From the NCBI RefSeq assembly GCF_014982805.1, contig NZ_JADCKC010000001.1:930001-994000 (forward strand): 64,000 nucleotides of DNA. The letters run 5' to 3'. The translations under genes and the position numbers were made by a program. The notes below the pieces were generated by a model. The model was not told where the DNA came from. It saw only the letters and a program-made list of their open reading frames with translations, and searched no databases. This document shows, one piece after another, positions 16,301-24,427 of the stretch. How positions within the stretch are numbered: the first letter of the stretch is position 1; every line of letters begins with the position of its first letter. The DNA comes from Gemmiger gallinarum (GTDB lineage Bacteria; Bacillota; Clostridia; Oscillospirales; Ruminococcaceae).

Positions 16301-17782
16301 GGCCTGTCTGGCGGCCTGTTCCTGCTGCCGAAGCTGCGACAGCTGTTCCAGCTGATCGATGGCTGCCCCGTTCTGCGCCAGGCTTTCATCCGAGAACAGC
16401 GCCCGGGCCTCGGCCTCATTCTGGGCATACCCCATATCAATGAGCGTCTGAATTCCGGTGTTCAGGCCGTTCTGCGCCTGGTTGAGCAGCTTGAGCTGTT
16501 CAAGCTGCTCAACGCCCGCCTCGTACTCTGCCTTGCCGGCCTCATACTTTTCCACACCGGCCTGGTACTGAGCCAGCCCCTCCTCATACCGGGCAACGCC
16601 GTCCACGTACTGGGCATAGCCCGACTCATACTGGGCCAGGCCGTCGTCGTACTTTTTCTGCGCCTCATCCAGCTGGGCCTTGGCGTCGGACAGCTGCTTT
16701 TCACCGTCCGCCAGCTCGGCCACCGCGTCGTCGTATTCTGCCTGCTTTTCGTTCAGTTCCCGCAGGCCGTCCGCCAGCTGAACTTCACCGTCGGCAATCT
16801 TTTGTTCATTTTCCTGCACTTCGGCCAGGCCGTCGGCGTATTCCTGCTCGCCGTCCAGATACTCCTGCTCACCGTCCGCCAGCTCCTGGCGGCCATCCTC
16901 CAGTTCCTGAGCAGCATCAGCCAGTTCTTCATTGGCTTCGGCCTCGGCGTCATAGTATTCCTGCCAGGCATCGTCGATCTCCGCCTGGGCATCGGAGAGC
17001 ACCTCAGTATAGCGGGCCTCGCACCGCACATCCTCAATGGCTTCGATGCGGTCGGCCACCGTGGAGACCAGGTCGGTGTAGGAATCCTCCAGGCTGGGCA
17101 GCTGTGCCGCCCCCTCCACAGTCAGATAAATTTCGGTGTATGTTTCATAGGCGAAGGCTTCCGGCCGGGCGTACAGCACAATGTCCACCGCGCCGCTGCC
17201 CACACTGGCCGGCTCCCGCTCGTAGGAGAAGTAATATGTATTGTGTACCTTGCCCACAATGGTGAACTCGGTTTCGTTCAGCGTATCCTCCAGATCCTCG
17301 TTTTCCGGGTCCACCACCAGGGTATCCCCGATGGCGAAATCCTTATTGAGGGTGGAGATGCCTTCCTCCACCACGCACTCGTTGGGAGACTGAGGCCAGC
17401 GGCCTTCGGTCAGGGTCAGGCGGTTGATGACATCCTGTCCCTCCGGGTCGGCGGTCAGGCTGTGGACCCGGCCCACCATCTCGCCGCCGACATCCTGAAG
17501 CAGCAGATCGGCGGAATAGGCCGGCTGGACCTGGCCCACGCCTTCCACATTGCGCAGGGCTTCCACATCGTCGTCGGTCAGGCCCAGGGTAGAGACCACC
17601 CGCAGGTCAAAAAGATTGCCTGCATCCAGATACTCCTCCATGGAGTCCTCCATGTCAGGAGTTGTGGACAAAAGTCCGGCCAGAAAGCCGACGCCCAGCG
17701 CCACAATAGCAAAAATTGCCACAAAGCGGCTGCGGCTGCCCTTGAAGGTGCGCAGAATATTTTTTTGATAACTGCGTGCCAT
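13370..17782 (-). CDS. Giant FtsX/MacB-like ABC permease with duplicated coiled coil
   Basis: A 1470-residue permease. There is one N-terminal membrane helix (about 18-40), a very long extracellular part, then a FtsX block of three helices (about residue 960 on), a further extracellular domain and a second FtsX block at the C-terminus. The extracellular part has ADGxxEYxDG-type coiled-coil repeats on both sides of an acidic Pro/Glu/Thr/Ser linker. Segments EQLKLLNQAQNGLNTGIQTLIDMGYA and EQLKLLNTAQHGVETGVQGILDAGYA show that the coiled-coil region was duplicated. It pairs with the ATPase at 17783-18496, directly upstream with no gap. Confidence 0.9.
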   Translation of the reverse strand: MARSYQKNILRTFKGSRSRFVAIFAIVALGVGFLAGLLSTTPDMEDSMEEYLDAGNLFDLRVVSTLGLTDDDVEALRNVEGVGQVQPAYSADLLLQDVGGEMVGRVHSLTADPEGQDVINRLTLTEGRWPQSPNECVVEEGISTLNKDFAIGDTLVVDPENEDLEDTLNETEFTIVGKVHNTYYFSYEREPASVGSGAVDIVLYARPEAFAYETYTEIYLTVEGAAQLPSLEDSYTDLVSTVADRIEAIEDVRCEARYTEVLSDAQAEIDDAWQEYYDAEAEANEELADAAQELEDGRQELADGEQEYLDGEQEYADGLAEVQENEQKIADGEVQLADGLRELNEKQAEYDDAVAELADGEKQLSDAKAQLDEAQKKYDDGLAQYESGYAQYVDGVARYEEGLAQYQAGVEKYEAGKAEYEAGVEQLEQLKLLNQAQNGLNTGIQTLIDMGYAQNEAEARALFSDESLAQNGAAIDQLEQLSQLRQQEQAARQAYEDALEAAQAGTDPSEPGEETEPQPETSTEDPADSGEEQATVAEDPSDPDKTDGQADEPEADPDTAQTEPAPAEEENTAAPEQAAGAPEDGTASVEEPSAQAAEDAAQQTTEADMTADSADGEIVQGPEVKAHAAPVSALSNPEDDPAVQQAKEAWDAARQVWLYALQAAVQAQGEELDLSDPVAVAMAEAAMDMQIESLPGMQQQYEQLKLLNTAQHGVETGVQGILDAGYASTEEEAYALFTDEAIAAAQQKLDDARTELEESEPELEAARQQLEETAALLDATQEQLAAAKKELDDGKAQLDSGWEQYNTQGAAFYDGKRQLEEGKKQLDDGWATLTDKQVELNDAKRQIADAYAELDDAREELDDARQTIEENKQKLADGEIEYADAKAEAEQELADGRAEIEDAQSKLDEIESPSWYIWDRDDNVSFSSFRGNVSKVEALSGVFPIFFFLVAALVVSTTMTRMVEEERLQIGTMKALGYSNHDIMRKYILYAMTAAVSGALVGLAVGFTVFPSVIWYAYEMMYYVPEFHAVWRWNYAIFSSGLLIGSALLVTWTACRNSLKETPADLMRPRAPKAGKRIFLEYIRPLWKHLTFTQKVTCRNLFRYKKRFWMTVIGVAGCTALLVTGFGISDSINGIIVKQYSDVDHYDLMTAVTDAQDTQQGEIHDYLFGDDAFTASLATLTEKTTQELPDGSNAEVYMMVPQDVDAFAQFYDLHERVSRKPTPLGETGIVMTEKLAELMDVKTGDTVTLVNADGREGTFTISGICENYVSNYIYLSADTYSQAFDTDVEWNVILSCTQDTSQTSRDAVSAVLLGMEDVASVTFTVDTTTSVLNMLNSINAVVVMIVICAAVLALVVLYNLTNINIAERVKEIATIKVLGFYDREVSAYVMRESIALTVIGALFGMVGGIALHRFVIFTVEVDAVMFGRSIDFSSFVYALGLTLLFSLAVNLYMGRRLKKISMVESMKAPE

Positions 17783-18496
17783 TTACCATTCGATCCTTTC
17801 CACCGGTATGGGGTCCTTGTTGAGGGCCACATCGATCACCCGGCCGCTGTTGATGCGGATGACCCGGTCCGCCATGGCCGCCAGCGCGCTGTTGTGGGTG
17901 ATGACAATGACCGTGCGTCCTTTTTTACGGCAGGTTTCCTGCAAAAGTTCCAGTACCTGCTTGCCGGTTTTGTAGTCCAGCGCGCCGGTGGGTTCGTCGC
18001 ACAGCAAAATTTTTGGGTTTTTGGCCAGTGCCCGGGCGATGGAGACGCGCTGCTGTTCACCGCCGGAAAGCTGGGCCGGAAAATTGTTTTTCCGGTCCTT
18101 GAGGCCCACCTCGTCCAGAACCAGATCGGCGTCCAGCGGGTCCTTGCAGATCTCGCTGGCCAGCTCCACATTTTCCCGGGCCGTCAAGTTCTGTACCAGG
18201 TTGTAGAACTGGAACACAAAGCCTACATCATAGCGGCGGTACTCGGTCAGGCGACGGGCGTCAAAGTCGCTGACCGTCTCTCCGTCCAGGATGATCTTTC
18301 CCTCATCGCAGGTGTCCATGCCTCCCAGCATATTCAGCACCGTGGTCTTGCCCGCGCCGGAAGGCCCCAGAATCACGCAGAATTCCCCTTTGGCAATTTC
18401 AAAGCTTACATGGTCGGCGGCGGCAATGCGTGTGTCGCCCATTTGATAGTATTTGCAGACATTTTCAAAGGTCACAAAAGCAGTGTCACTCGCCAT
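17783..18496 (-). CDS. ABC transporter ATPase, LolD/MacB type
   Basis: A 237-residue ATPase with Walker [14 protein letters not shown]-loop [13 protein letters not shown], signature [15 protein letters not shown], Walker [13 protein letters not shown] and switch His in VITHNSAL. This subfamily partners with FtsX-like permeases for mechanotransmission, peptide or antibiotic export, rather than uptake. It starts 5' of the giant permease and is divergent from the TetR regulator, which probably controls it. Confidence 0.95.
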   Translation of the reverse strand: MASDTAFVTFENVCKYYQMGDTRIAAADHVSFEIAKGEFCVILGPSGAGKTTVLNMLGGMDTCDEGKIILDGETVSDFDARRLTEYRRYDVGFVFQFYNLVQNLTARENVELASEICKDPLDADLVLDEVGLKDRKNNFPAQLSGGEQQRVSIARALAKNPKILLCDEPTGALDYKTGKQVLELLQETCRKKGRTVIVITHNSALAAMADRVIRINSGRVIDVALNKDPIPVERIEW

Positions 18497-18635
18497 AACG
18501 TTGTCTCCTTCCGTCCGGTCGGCGGCGTATCCGGCCGATTCTGATGGTAGTATACCAGTCGATTCTAAACATTTTATGTACTTTTTGAACGCAAAATTGT
18601 GAAAATTGTCAAAAAGCCAAAGGCAGAAGCTTTTC

Positions 18636-18673
18636 TCAACAGATGTTGATTTTCTTTACACTTTTATTATAAT
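18636..18673 (+). promoter_or_regulatory. TetR-gene promoter with overlapping palindromic operator
   Basis: -35 TTGATT (18646-18651), a 16-nt spacer and -10 TATAAT (18668-18673). A perfect palindrome TCAACAGATGTTGA (18636-18649) overlaps the -35. A related inverted pair, AATCAACA (18722-18729) and TGTTGATT (18743-18750), lies just before the gene. The shared TCAACA half-site marks the probable TetR operators. Confidence 0.65.
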
Positions 18674-18774
18674 AAAAGTAATTCCGCGGCTCAATCATTA
18701 AAAAAGGCCGCTTCGTTCAATAATCAACATATTGTTCAAAATTGTTGATTGCTTTTGCAAAAAAGGAGGCTTCC

Positions 18775-19338
18775 ATGCAGGAAAAGAAGTCCGATCTCCG
18801 GGTACAAAAAACGCGGGAAAGCATCCGCCGGGCCTATCTGGAGCTGCTGCGCGCCCGCCCCGCCAAAGAGATTACCGTAACCCAGATCTGCCGGTTGGCC
18901 CGTATCAATCGCGGCACCTTCTACCTGCACTACCAGGACACCCAGGATCTGCTGGACAGCCTGATCAACGATCTGATGGCAGAGCTGTCGAATATTCTGC
19001 ACAAATACTCCCCCCAGCAGCTCAACGAGAACCCCTTTCCCATTATCTATGAAGCCTTCTCCCATTTTGCCCGCCATGCCGAGATCCTGCCTCTGCTGCA
19101 AAAAAACAGCAACTCCGGATTTATGGAAAAGATGAAATCCATGATCAGTGAAATGGCCCTGACCGAATGGCTGCCGCTGCACGGCGACCAGAAGCCGGAG
19201 GACTACCCCTACATCAATGCCTTCATCGTGTCGGGCACCATTGAGGTGTTCCAGGTCTGGCTGCAGAGCGGCATGAAAAAAAGTGCCGATGAGCTGGCAT
19301 CCCTCATTGAGCGGCTGGCCCTGCAGGGCATCCGGTAA
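18775..19338 (+). CDS. TetR/AcrR-family transcriptional regulator
   Basis: A 187-residue repressor. The N-terminal helix-turn-helix reads EITVTQICRLARINRGTFYLHYQDTQDL (about 28-56). The C-terminal ligand-binding part ends GTIEVFQVWLQSGMKKSADELASLIERL, the usual TetR_C closing helices. AAAGGAGG lies 5 nt before the ATG at 18775. It is divergent from the ABC ATPase gene, so the transporter is the likely target. The inducer is unknown. Confidence 0.9.
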   Translation: MQEKKSDLRVQKTRESIRRAYLELLRARPAKEITVTQICRLARINRGTFYLHYQDTQDLLDSLINDLMAELSNILHKYSPQQLNENPFPIIYEAFSHFARHAEILPLLQKNSNSGFMEKMKSMISEMALTEWLPLHGDQKPEDYPYINAFIVSGTIEVFQVWLQSGMKKSADELASLIERLALQGIR

Positions 19339-19384
19339 CACTGCATCGCCTTTGGAAAGGGCGCCTCTTTTCCGCATACAAACA

Positions 19385-19441
19385 ACACCACCCCCGCGGT
19401 GTCTCCCGCTATAACAGGGAGGCATCACGGGGGTGTATTGT
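19385..19441 (+). terminator. Probable bidirectional terminator after tetR and the PBP 3' part
   Basis: An imperfect GC-rich hairpin (ACACC-ACCCCCG with CGGGGGTGT, inner TCTCCC with GGGAGG), followed by ATTGTTT on the plus strand and TTGTTTG on the minus strand. It sits between two convergent transcripts. Confidence 0.55.
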
Positions 19442-19469
19442 TTGACTTTGCAGCCGATCTTGCGGGGGA

Positions 19470-20199
19470 TCACTCTTCCAGCGTGGGATCGTTCTCTCCC
19501 GTCGTGTCCAGAAAAACCACCGAATTTTTCCGCACCTGCACCCCGGGCAGCGGATATTGCGCCACCACCCGCTCGGCGTCGCCGTCAATGTGGGCGGTCA
19601 GACCGTATTCCTGAAGTTTGAGCGAGGCTGCCTCGGCACGCCAGCCGGTCACATCGGGGACCTCGGCAAACAGTTTTTGCTGCTCCTCTTCCGTGTATTG
19701 GGGTTCGATTCCCAGATAAGGCAGCGCCTTGGCAAGTACCTCGGCGCAGACGGGTGCCGAGAGGGAGCCGCCGGAGGTAGTCCAGCTGTGCGGCTCATCC
19801 AGGCAGACCAGCACCGCCAGGCGAGGCTCCTCCACCGGCGCAACGGCCACAAAGCTGGCAATGCGGGCGCTGGCGTCCTCACTGTCCAGCTTCTGACTGG
19901 TACCCGATTTACCTCCCACCCGGTATCCCGCTACCGAAGCATTCTGGCCGGTTCCGGTGGCCACAACGTTTTCCATCAGCAGGCACATGGTCTCCGACGT
20001 TTCCTCTGAGATGACCTGCCGCTTTACGGTGGGTTCTTTCTCCCACAGAAGAACGCCGTCCGCATCCCGGGCCTCGGCCACCACGTAAGGCTCCATCAGC
20101 CGGCCCCCGTTCACAATGGCTGCCACTGCCGTAATCATCTGGAGATAGCTGACCTTGCTGCTCTGCCCGAAAGAGCAGCTGGCCAGCTCCACCGGGCCC
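19470..20199 (-). pseudogene. Penicillin-binding protein, 3' part (cut off by the mobile element)
   Basis: The C-terminal 242 codons of a class B PBP. Reading from the junction, GPVELASCSFGQSSKVSYLQMITAVAAIVNGG continues the transpeptidase domain. VGGKSGTSQKL holds the third active-site motif (KSGT), and a PASTA-type domain (AEVPDVTGWRAEAASLKLQEYGLTAHI) ends the protein. It has no start codon, promoter or ribosome binding site of its own; the GTG-led extension at 20264 lies inside the element and lacks a ribosome binding site. It joins in frame to the 5' part at 41425-42743, giving 2049 nt (682 residues). Without excision it should be silent. Confidence 0.92.
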
Positions 20200-20225
20200 G
20201 CCCGGTGCGGGATTTTGGACCATGG
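20191..20225. other. attL: left junction of the serine-recombinase element
   Basis: From host to element (plus strand): ACCGGGC (20191-20197), core CC (20198-20199), GCCCGGTGCG, GGATTTTG (20210-20217), GA, CCATGG (20220-20225). The element arm is the reverse complement of the arm at attR. ACCGGGC and GCCCGGT form a 7-bp dyad around the core. Assignment of CC as crossover dinucleotide rests on the centre of symmetry and on frame restoration. Confidence 0.85.
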
Positions 20226-20333
20226 GGCACTGACCGGTTTGGGGTCATCACGCGCCGGATTCACAGCGGAGCAGCAGATACTTTTTCCTTTGATGGAAAG
20301 ACAGACCCCAAGCCTCCGTCCGAATGCAGCAAA

Positions 20334-20366
20334 GGCCCCCGAGACCTTCTCACAGTCCCGGGGGCC
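20334..20366 (-). terminator. Probable terminator of the GH3-transporter-sulfatase operon
   Basis: GGCCCCCGAGAC (20334-20345) pairs with GTCCCGGGGGCC (20355-20366) with one mismatch. Only three T follow on either strand, so strength is uncertain. It is the last structure before attL. Confidence 0.55.
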
Positions 20367-20388
20367 CTTTATTGGCTAAAATTTTGTA

Positions 20389-22890
20389 TCAGCATCCGGC
20401 GTTCTCGTAGCGGCTGGAACGCAGGATGACGCGGATCATACGGGTGACACAGCCCCGCAGCTGGTCCGCCGTCAAACGGCCGTCCTCCAGAGCTTTGCGG
20501 ATGGCCGCATGGTCGCCCTCACAGCCCGGCATGACCAGATCGTTTCCCGCACGGATGCAGCCGTCGGCGGTGCAGTCGGGGCCCTGTTCGGTGGTGGTCC
20601 AGTCGGTCATGAAGAAACCGGCAAAACCGAACTCCCGCCGTGCCGCCCTGGTGCACAGATCATAATTGTTGGCGGAATGTACCCCGTTGATGAGGTTGTA
20701 GCTGGTCATGATGGAGAAGGGTGAAGCCTCCTGCACGGCGATGCCGAAGCCCCGCAGATAGAGCTCCCTCAGCACCCGCTCAGGCAGGATGCTGTCGGAG
20801 TGGAAGCGGTTGTCCTCCTGATTGTTGCAGGCAAAATGCTTGATGGTGGTGCCGCAGCCGGGTACGCTCCGGACGCCCCGGGTCATGGCGGCAGCCATTT
20901 TGCCGCTGACGAGGGGGTCCTCGGCGTAATACTCAAAGTTGCGTCCGCACAGGGGATTGCGGTGGAGGTTCATGCCGGGGGCCAGCCACAGAGTCACACC
21001 GAAGCGGTCCATCTCCCGGGCAACGGCACGGCCCACCTCCTCCAGCAGGTCGGTGTCCCAGCTCTGCGCCAGCAGCGTTCCCACCGGGAAGGCGGTGCAG
21101 AACTGATACCGGGGCGTGCCCTTGGGTGCGGTGTCCTCCAGGAACAGGCCGTGTTCCAGGCTTGCCTCCATGGGCATGGGCTGTGCCCTGCCGTCCCGGA
21201 CATAGTAGGTCTGGTTGAGGCGCAGACCCGCCGGGCCGTCTGCCAGCACGATGTTGGCCACCCCCCGGTCCAGGGCGCAGGCGCTTGTCTCCCCCGCCGA
21301 CCCCGGCACCGAAATGCCCGCAGAGCCCAGGTTGGCCCCCTGGCCCTTGGCGGGATCGCCGGTGGCCAGAGCGATCATCTGCTCGGTGGTCAGGGTAGCG
21401 GCGATGGCCTCCGCCTCATCCCCCAGAGGGGCAGGCTCGGCGTAATCCACCACGCGGGTCTCCACTGCCGACAGGTCATAGCTGATGACCGGAGCCTGTG
21501 CGAAGGCTTCCGCCACGGCGGCCCGGTTTTTGGCCTGCTGCTCCTCCGGGCAATGGAGGAGATTCAGCTCCTGCTGCAGCGGGCAGATGTTTTCGGTCTT
21601 TTCCAGCATCTTTTCCTCGGAAAGGCGCAGCAGGGCCACCGGCTTTGCCGCTGCCAGGGAGGGTCCGGCATAGATGCCGTAATCTCCCGCTTCCAGCACC
21701 CAGGCGCTGGAAGCCTCGTCGTAGGAGGCCAGGTCCCGGGCGGTGAAGGTCAGGGACAGCGCACTGCTCTCCCCCGGCTGCAGCAGCGGCGTCTTGGCAA
21801 AGGCGCAGAGACGGCGGAATTCTTTCTCCAGCCGGCCCTGGGGCAGAGATGCATAGACCTGCACCACCTCCCGGCCGGGTACGGCGCCGGTGTTCTGCAC
21901 CTGCACCTTTGCGGTCACACTGCCGTCGGGGTCGGTCTGCAGCTGAACGGCCTCCATGGCGAAGGTGGTGTAGGAGCCACCCTCGCCAAAGCCGTAACGC
22001 ACCGGAATACCGAAGGTATCAAAATACCGGTAGCCCACGTAGAGGCCTTCCTCGTAGCGCTCCTCCTCCACATTGCCGTTGTTGTGGGAGTAGGTGGCGG
22101 CGTTGGGGTAATCCCCATAGTGCAGCGCCCAGGTATCGGTGAGTTTGCCGCAGGGATTCACCTTGCCGGACAGCACATCGGCCACGGCGTTGCCGCCCTC
22201 CATGCCCGGCTGGGAGACGACCAGCAATCCCTTGATGTTTTCAAACTCATCCAGGAAGGACAGGTCCACCACGCCGCCGGCGTTGATGAGCACCACCACA
22301 TTTTTGTACAGGCGGCAGATGTCGGCCAGCATGGTATGTTCTTCATCGCTGAGGCAGTAGTCCCCGGGGCCGGCGCTGCGGTCGCTGCCCTCCCCCGCAA
22401 TGCGGGCAATCACATAGACGGCAGTCTCCGCCTGGGAAGGCGTCACCGCCGGACCGGCAGGCAGGCTGAAGGGCGTAGTGGAATAGGCCATGAAAAAGGC
22501 CATGCCGTTTTCGGTGGTGCCGCCGCATTTGTCCAGCACCGTCTGTTTCCAGTCGCTGCGGGCTTTGGCATAGACATTCTCATAGGCATCCAGCCAGTCG
22601 GCTGTGGAGATGCGGAAGCCTGCCGCCTCCATGCCCTCCCGGATGGTGACGCTGTGACGCTCGTTCACGTCGCCGGAACCGGTGCCGCCCTTGACCGTAT
22701 GCACCGCCCCCGCGCCGTACAGCGCAACGGTGCTGCCCGGTGCCAGGGGCAGAACGCCGCCATCATTTTTCAGCAGTACAATGCCCTCGGCGGCCGCCCG
22801 GCGCGCCAGAGACCCATGCTCCGCCTCCCGGGCTTCCGGCGCCGGGTCGGGGGTGCCGGGCAAAGGCATCTGTCGGATGGTTCTGTTCAT
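20389..22890 (-). CDS. Glycoside hydrolase family 3 enzyme with permuted domain order
   Basis: An 833-residue probable beta-glucosidase/beta-xylosidase. The alpha/beta sandwich usually at the C-terminus comes first (AAEGIVLLKNDGGVLPL; GTGSGDVNERHSVTIREGM), then a fibronectin III-like domain (VQVQNTGAVPGREVVQVYASLP). The TIM barrel comes last (VLADGPAGLRL; LAPGMNLHRNPLCGRNFEYYAEDP; KHFACNNQEDNR), with the nucleophile Asp in GFFMTDWTTTE. Start 22890 has AAAGGAG 7 nt upstream. No signal peptide is seen, so it acts on imported oligosaccharides, fitting the transporter and sulfatase upstream in the same operon. Confidence 0.9.
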   Translation of the reverse strand: MNRTIRQMPLPGTPDPAPEAREAEHGSLARRAAAEGIVLLKNDGGVLPLAPGSTVALYGAGAVHTVKGGTGSGDVNERHSVTIREGMEAAGFRISTADWLDAYENVYAKARSDWKQTVLDKCGGTTENGMAFFMAYSTTPFSLPAGPAVTPSQAETAVYVIARIAGEGSDRSAGPGDYCLSDEEHTMLADICRLYKNVVVLINAGGVVDLSFLDEFENIKGLLVVSQPGMEGGNAVADVLSGKVNPCGKLTDTWALHYGDYPNAATYSHNNGNVEEERYEEGLYVGYRYFDTFGIPVRYGFGEGGSYTTFAMEAVQLQTDPDGSVTAKVQVQNTGAVPGREVVQVYASLPQGRLEKEFRRLCAFAKTPLLQPGESSALSLTFTARDLASYDEASSAWVLEAGDYGIYAGPSLAAAKPVALLRLSEEKMLEKTENICPLQQELNLLHCPEEQQAKNRAAVAEAFAQAPVISYDLSAVETRVVDYAEPAPLGDEAEAIAATLTTEQMIALATGDPAKGQGANLGSAGISVPGSAGETSACALDRGVANIVLADGPAGLRLNQTYYVRDGRAQPMPMEASLEHGLFLEDTAPKGTPRYQFCTAFPVGTLLAQSWDTDLLEEVGRAVAREMDRFGVTLWLAPGMNLHRNPLCGRNFEYYAEDPLVSGKMAAAMTRGVRSVPGCGTTIKHFACNNQEDNRFHSDSILPERVLRELYLRGFGIAVQEASPFSIMTSYNLINGVHSANNYDLCTRAARREFGFAGFFMTDWTTTEQGPDCTADGCIRAGNDLVMPGCEGDHAAIRKALEDGRLTADQLRGCVTRMIRVILRSSRYENAGC

Positions 22891-22986
22891 ATGGATTCTC
22901 CTTTTACTTGCTGCATTGCCCCGCGGACCGCGGCGGGACAGAGTTTTCATCTGTCCATCGCCGCGCCGGGGATTCTGTTGATTCCA

Positions 22987-24378
22987 TTATACATTCTTTT
23001 CTGCCTGTGCGTGGCGGGCCTCCAGATCACGGCGGATTTCTTTATATTTGTCCTCGGTGATCTCATAGAACCACATGGAGATGAGGGACGCCACATAGCC
23101 CAGGATGGGCACGCCGAAACGCAGGAAACCGATCATGCTGCAGACCGCCTCAGACTGGGGCACATCGGGGATAAAGCCCACCAGGCCCAGGAAGAAGCTG
23201 GCGATGAAACCGCCAATGGCCATACCGAACTTGTTGACGAAGGTCAGGGAGGAGGACATCAGGCCATCGGCGCGCTGGCCGAACTTCCACTCGGCGAAGT
23301 CGGAGCATTCCGGCAGCATGGCCCAGCCCAGGAAGCTGGGGAACTTGGAGATGAAGCCCCAGAAGGCGAACATGCTCATCATCATGATCAGATTGACGGA
23401 GGGATTGGGCACCAGCCACAGCACAGCCAGAGGGATGATGGAGATGGCTTCGCCCCACCAGAAGAGGCGGCGCTTGCCCAGCCACTTGGTGAGAATGGGC
23501 AGCATGGGGATGGCGATGATGCCGGTCCACAGGGTGACGTTGGCAACCTGGGCCACCAGAGACATATCCTGAATGACGTATTTGAAGTAGTAAACGTTGA
23601 CGGCGCTGCAGGTGGCGTTGGCCAGAACGTCGGTGCCGAAGGCGATCATGAGCATCATCATGGGCTTGTTCTTGAGGAGCAGCTTCATGTCGCGGGCAAA
23701 GTTGAAATTATTTTTCTGTTTGGCCTGCTGGATGGTCTTTTCATCGCAGACATCGTACTTTTTGCCGCCCCAGGCGCAGATCCAGAAGGAGATGGTGGTG
23801 ATGATGGCAATGAAGGCGCCGTAGATAGCCCAGCCGGTGGCTCCGCCGCCGAAGAAATCCACCATGGGGATGGCCATAACGGTGACGACGAACTGAGGAA
23901 TGGTGCCCATGCCCTGTTTCCAGGTGACGATGGTGGTGCGCTGCTGGGGGTCTTCCGACATAACGGGGGTCAGGGCGTGATAGGGAATGTTGACCACAGT
24001 GGATGCCAGAGAGTAGGCAATGTAGACCACATAGGCATAGACGATCTTCATGGTGGGGCTGAGATCCGGCGCTGTAAAGAGCAGGAAGATCAGCACGCCC
24101 AACACGGGGGCGCCGAAAACGATCCAGGGACGGAAGCGCCCCATCTTGCTGACGGTATGGTCGCCGATCATGCCCATGAGGGGATCGGTGAAGGCGTCGA
24201 TAAAGCGGGAAACCAGCATCAGTCCCGACACCACCATGGTGTCGATTCCGAAAATATCAGTGTAGAAGAAGGTCAGGTAGGACATGACGAGGTAGAACGC
24301 CATGTTGGAACCGATGCCGCCGAAGGAGTACTTGACGACATCCGCGAAGGATGCTCTTTTATACGTCTGCTGTTCCAT
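22987..24378 (-). CDS. GPH-family sugar:cation symporter (MelB-like)
   Basis: A 463-residue transporter with twelve predicted membrane helices. Family marks are YSFGGIGSNMAFYLVMSYLTFFYTDIFGI at the N-terminus, RFIDAFTDPLMGMIGDHT (the cation-binding Asp region of helix 2) and KMGRFRPWIVFGAP. It would import glycosides, pentosides or hexuronides with Na+ or H+. Start 24378 is preceded by AAAGGAGG. It lies between the sulfatase and GH3 genes and supplies their substrate. Confidence 0.92.
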   Translation of the reverse strand: MEQQTYKRASFADVVKYSFGGIGSNMAFYLVMSYLTFFYTDIFGIDTMVVSGLMLVSRFIDAFTDPLMGMIGDHTVSKMGRFRPWIVFGAPVLGVLIFLLFTAPDLSPTMKIVYAYVVYIAYSLASTVVNIPYHALTPVMSEDPQQRTTIVTWKQGMGTIPQFVVTVMAIPMVDFFGGGATGWAIYGAFIAIITTISFWICAWGGKKYDVCDEKTIQQAKQKNNFNFARDMKLLLKNKPMMMLMIAFGTDVLANATCSAVNVYYFKYVIQDMSLVAQVANVTLWTGIIAIPMLPILTKWLGKRRLFWWGEAISIIPLAVLWLVPNPSVNLIMMMSMFAFWGFISKFPSFLGWAMLPECSDFAEWKFGQRADGLMSSSLTFVNKFGMAIGGFIASFFLGLVGFIPDVPQSEAVCSMIGFLRFGVPILGYVASLISMWFYEITEDKYKEIRRDLEARHAQAEKNV

Positions 24379-24427
24379 AAATTGGTTCCTCCTTTGAATT
24401 GTGGAAAAGGCCGCAATCCGCCTTTCA

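Noticed and set aside
13547-18544. Very long open frame (1665 codons) on the strand opposite the giant permease and its ATPase
   Set aside because: It is a mirror of two clear genes in a GC-rich genome. The product has no recognisable domain and no ribosome binding site.
19470-20264. The PBP 3' part read as a complete short protein from the GTG at 20264
   Set aside because: There is no ribosome binding site; the first 22 codons lie in element DNA, and the domain lacks its SxxK half.
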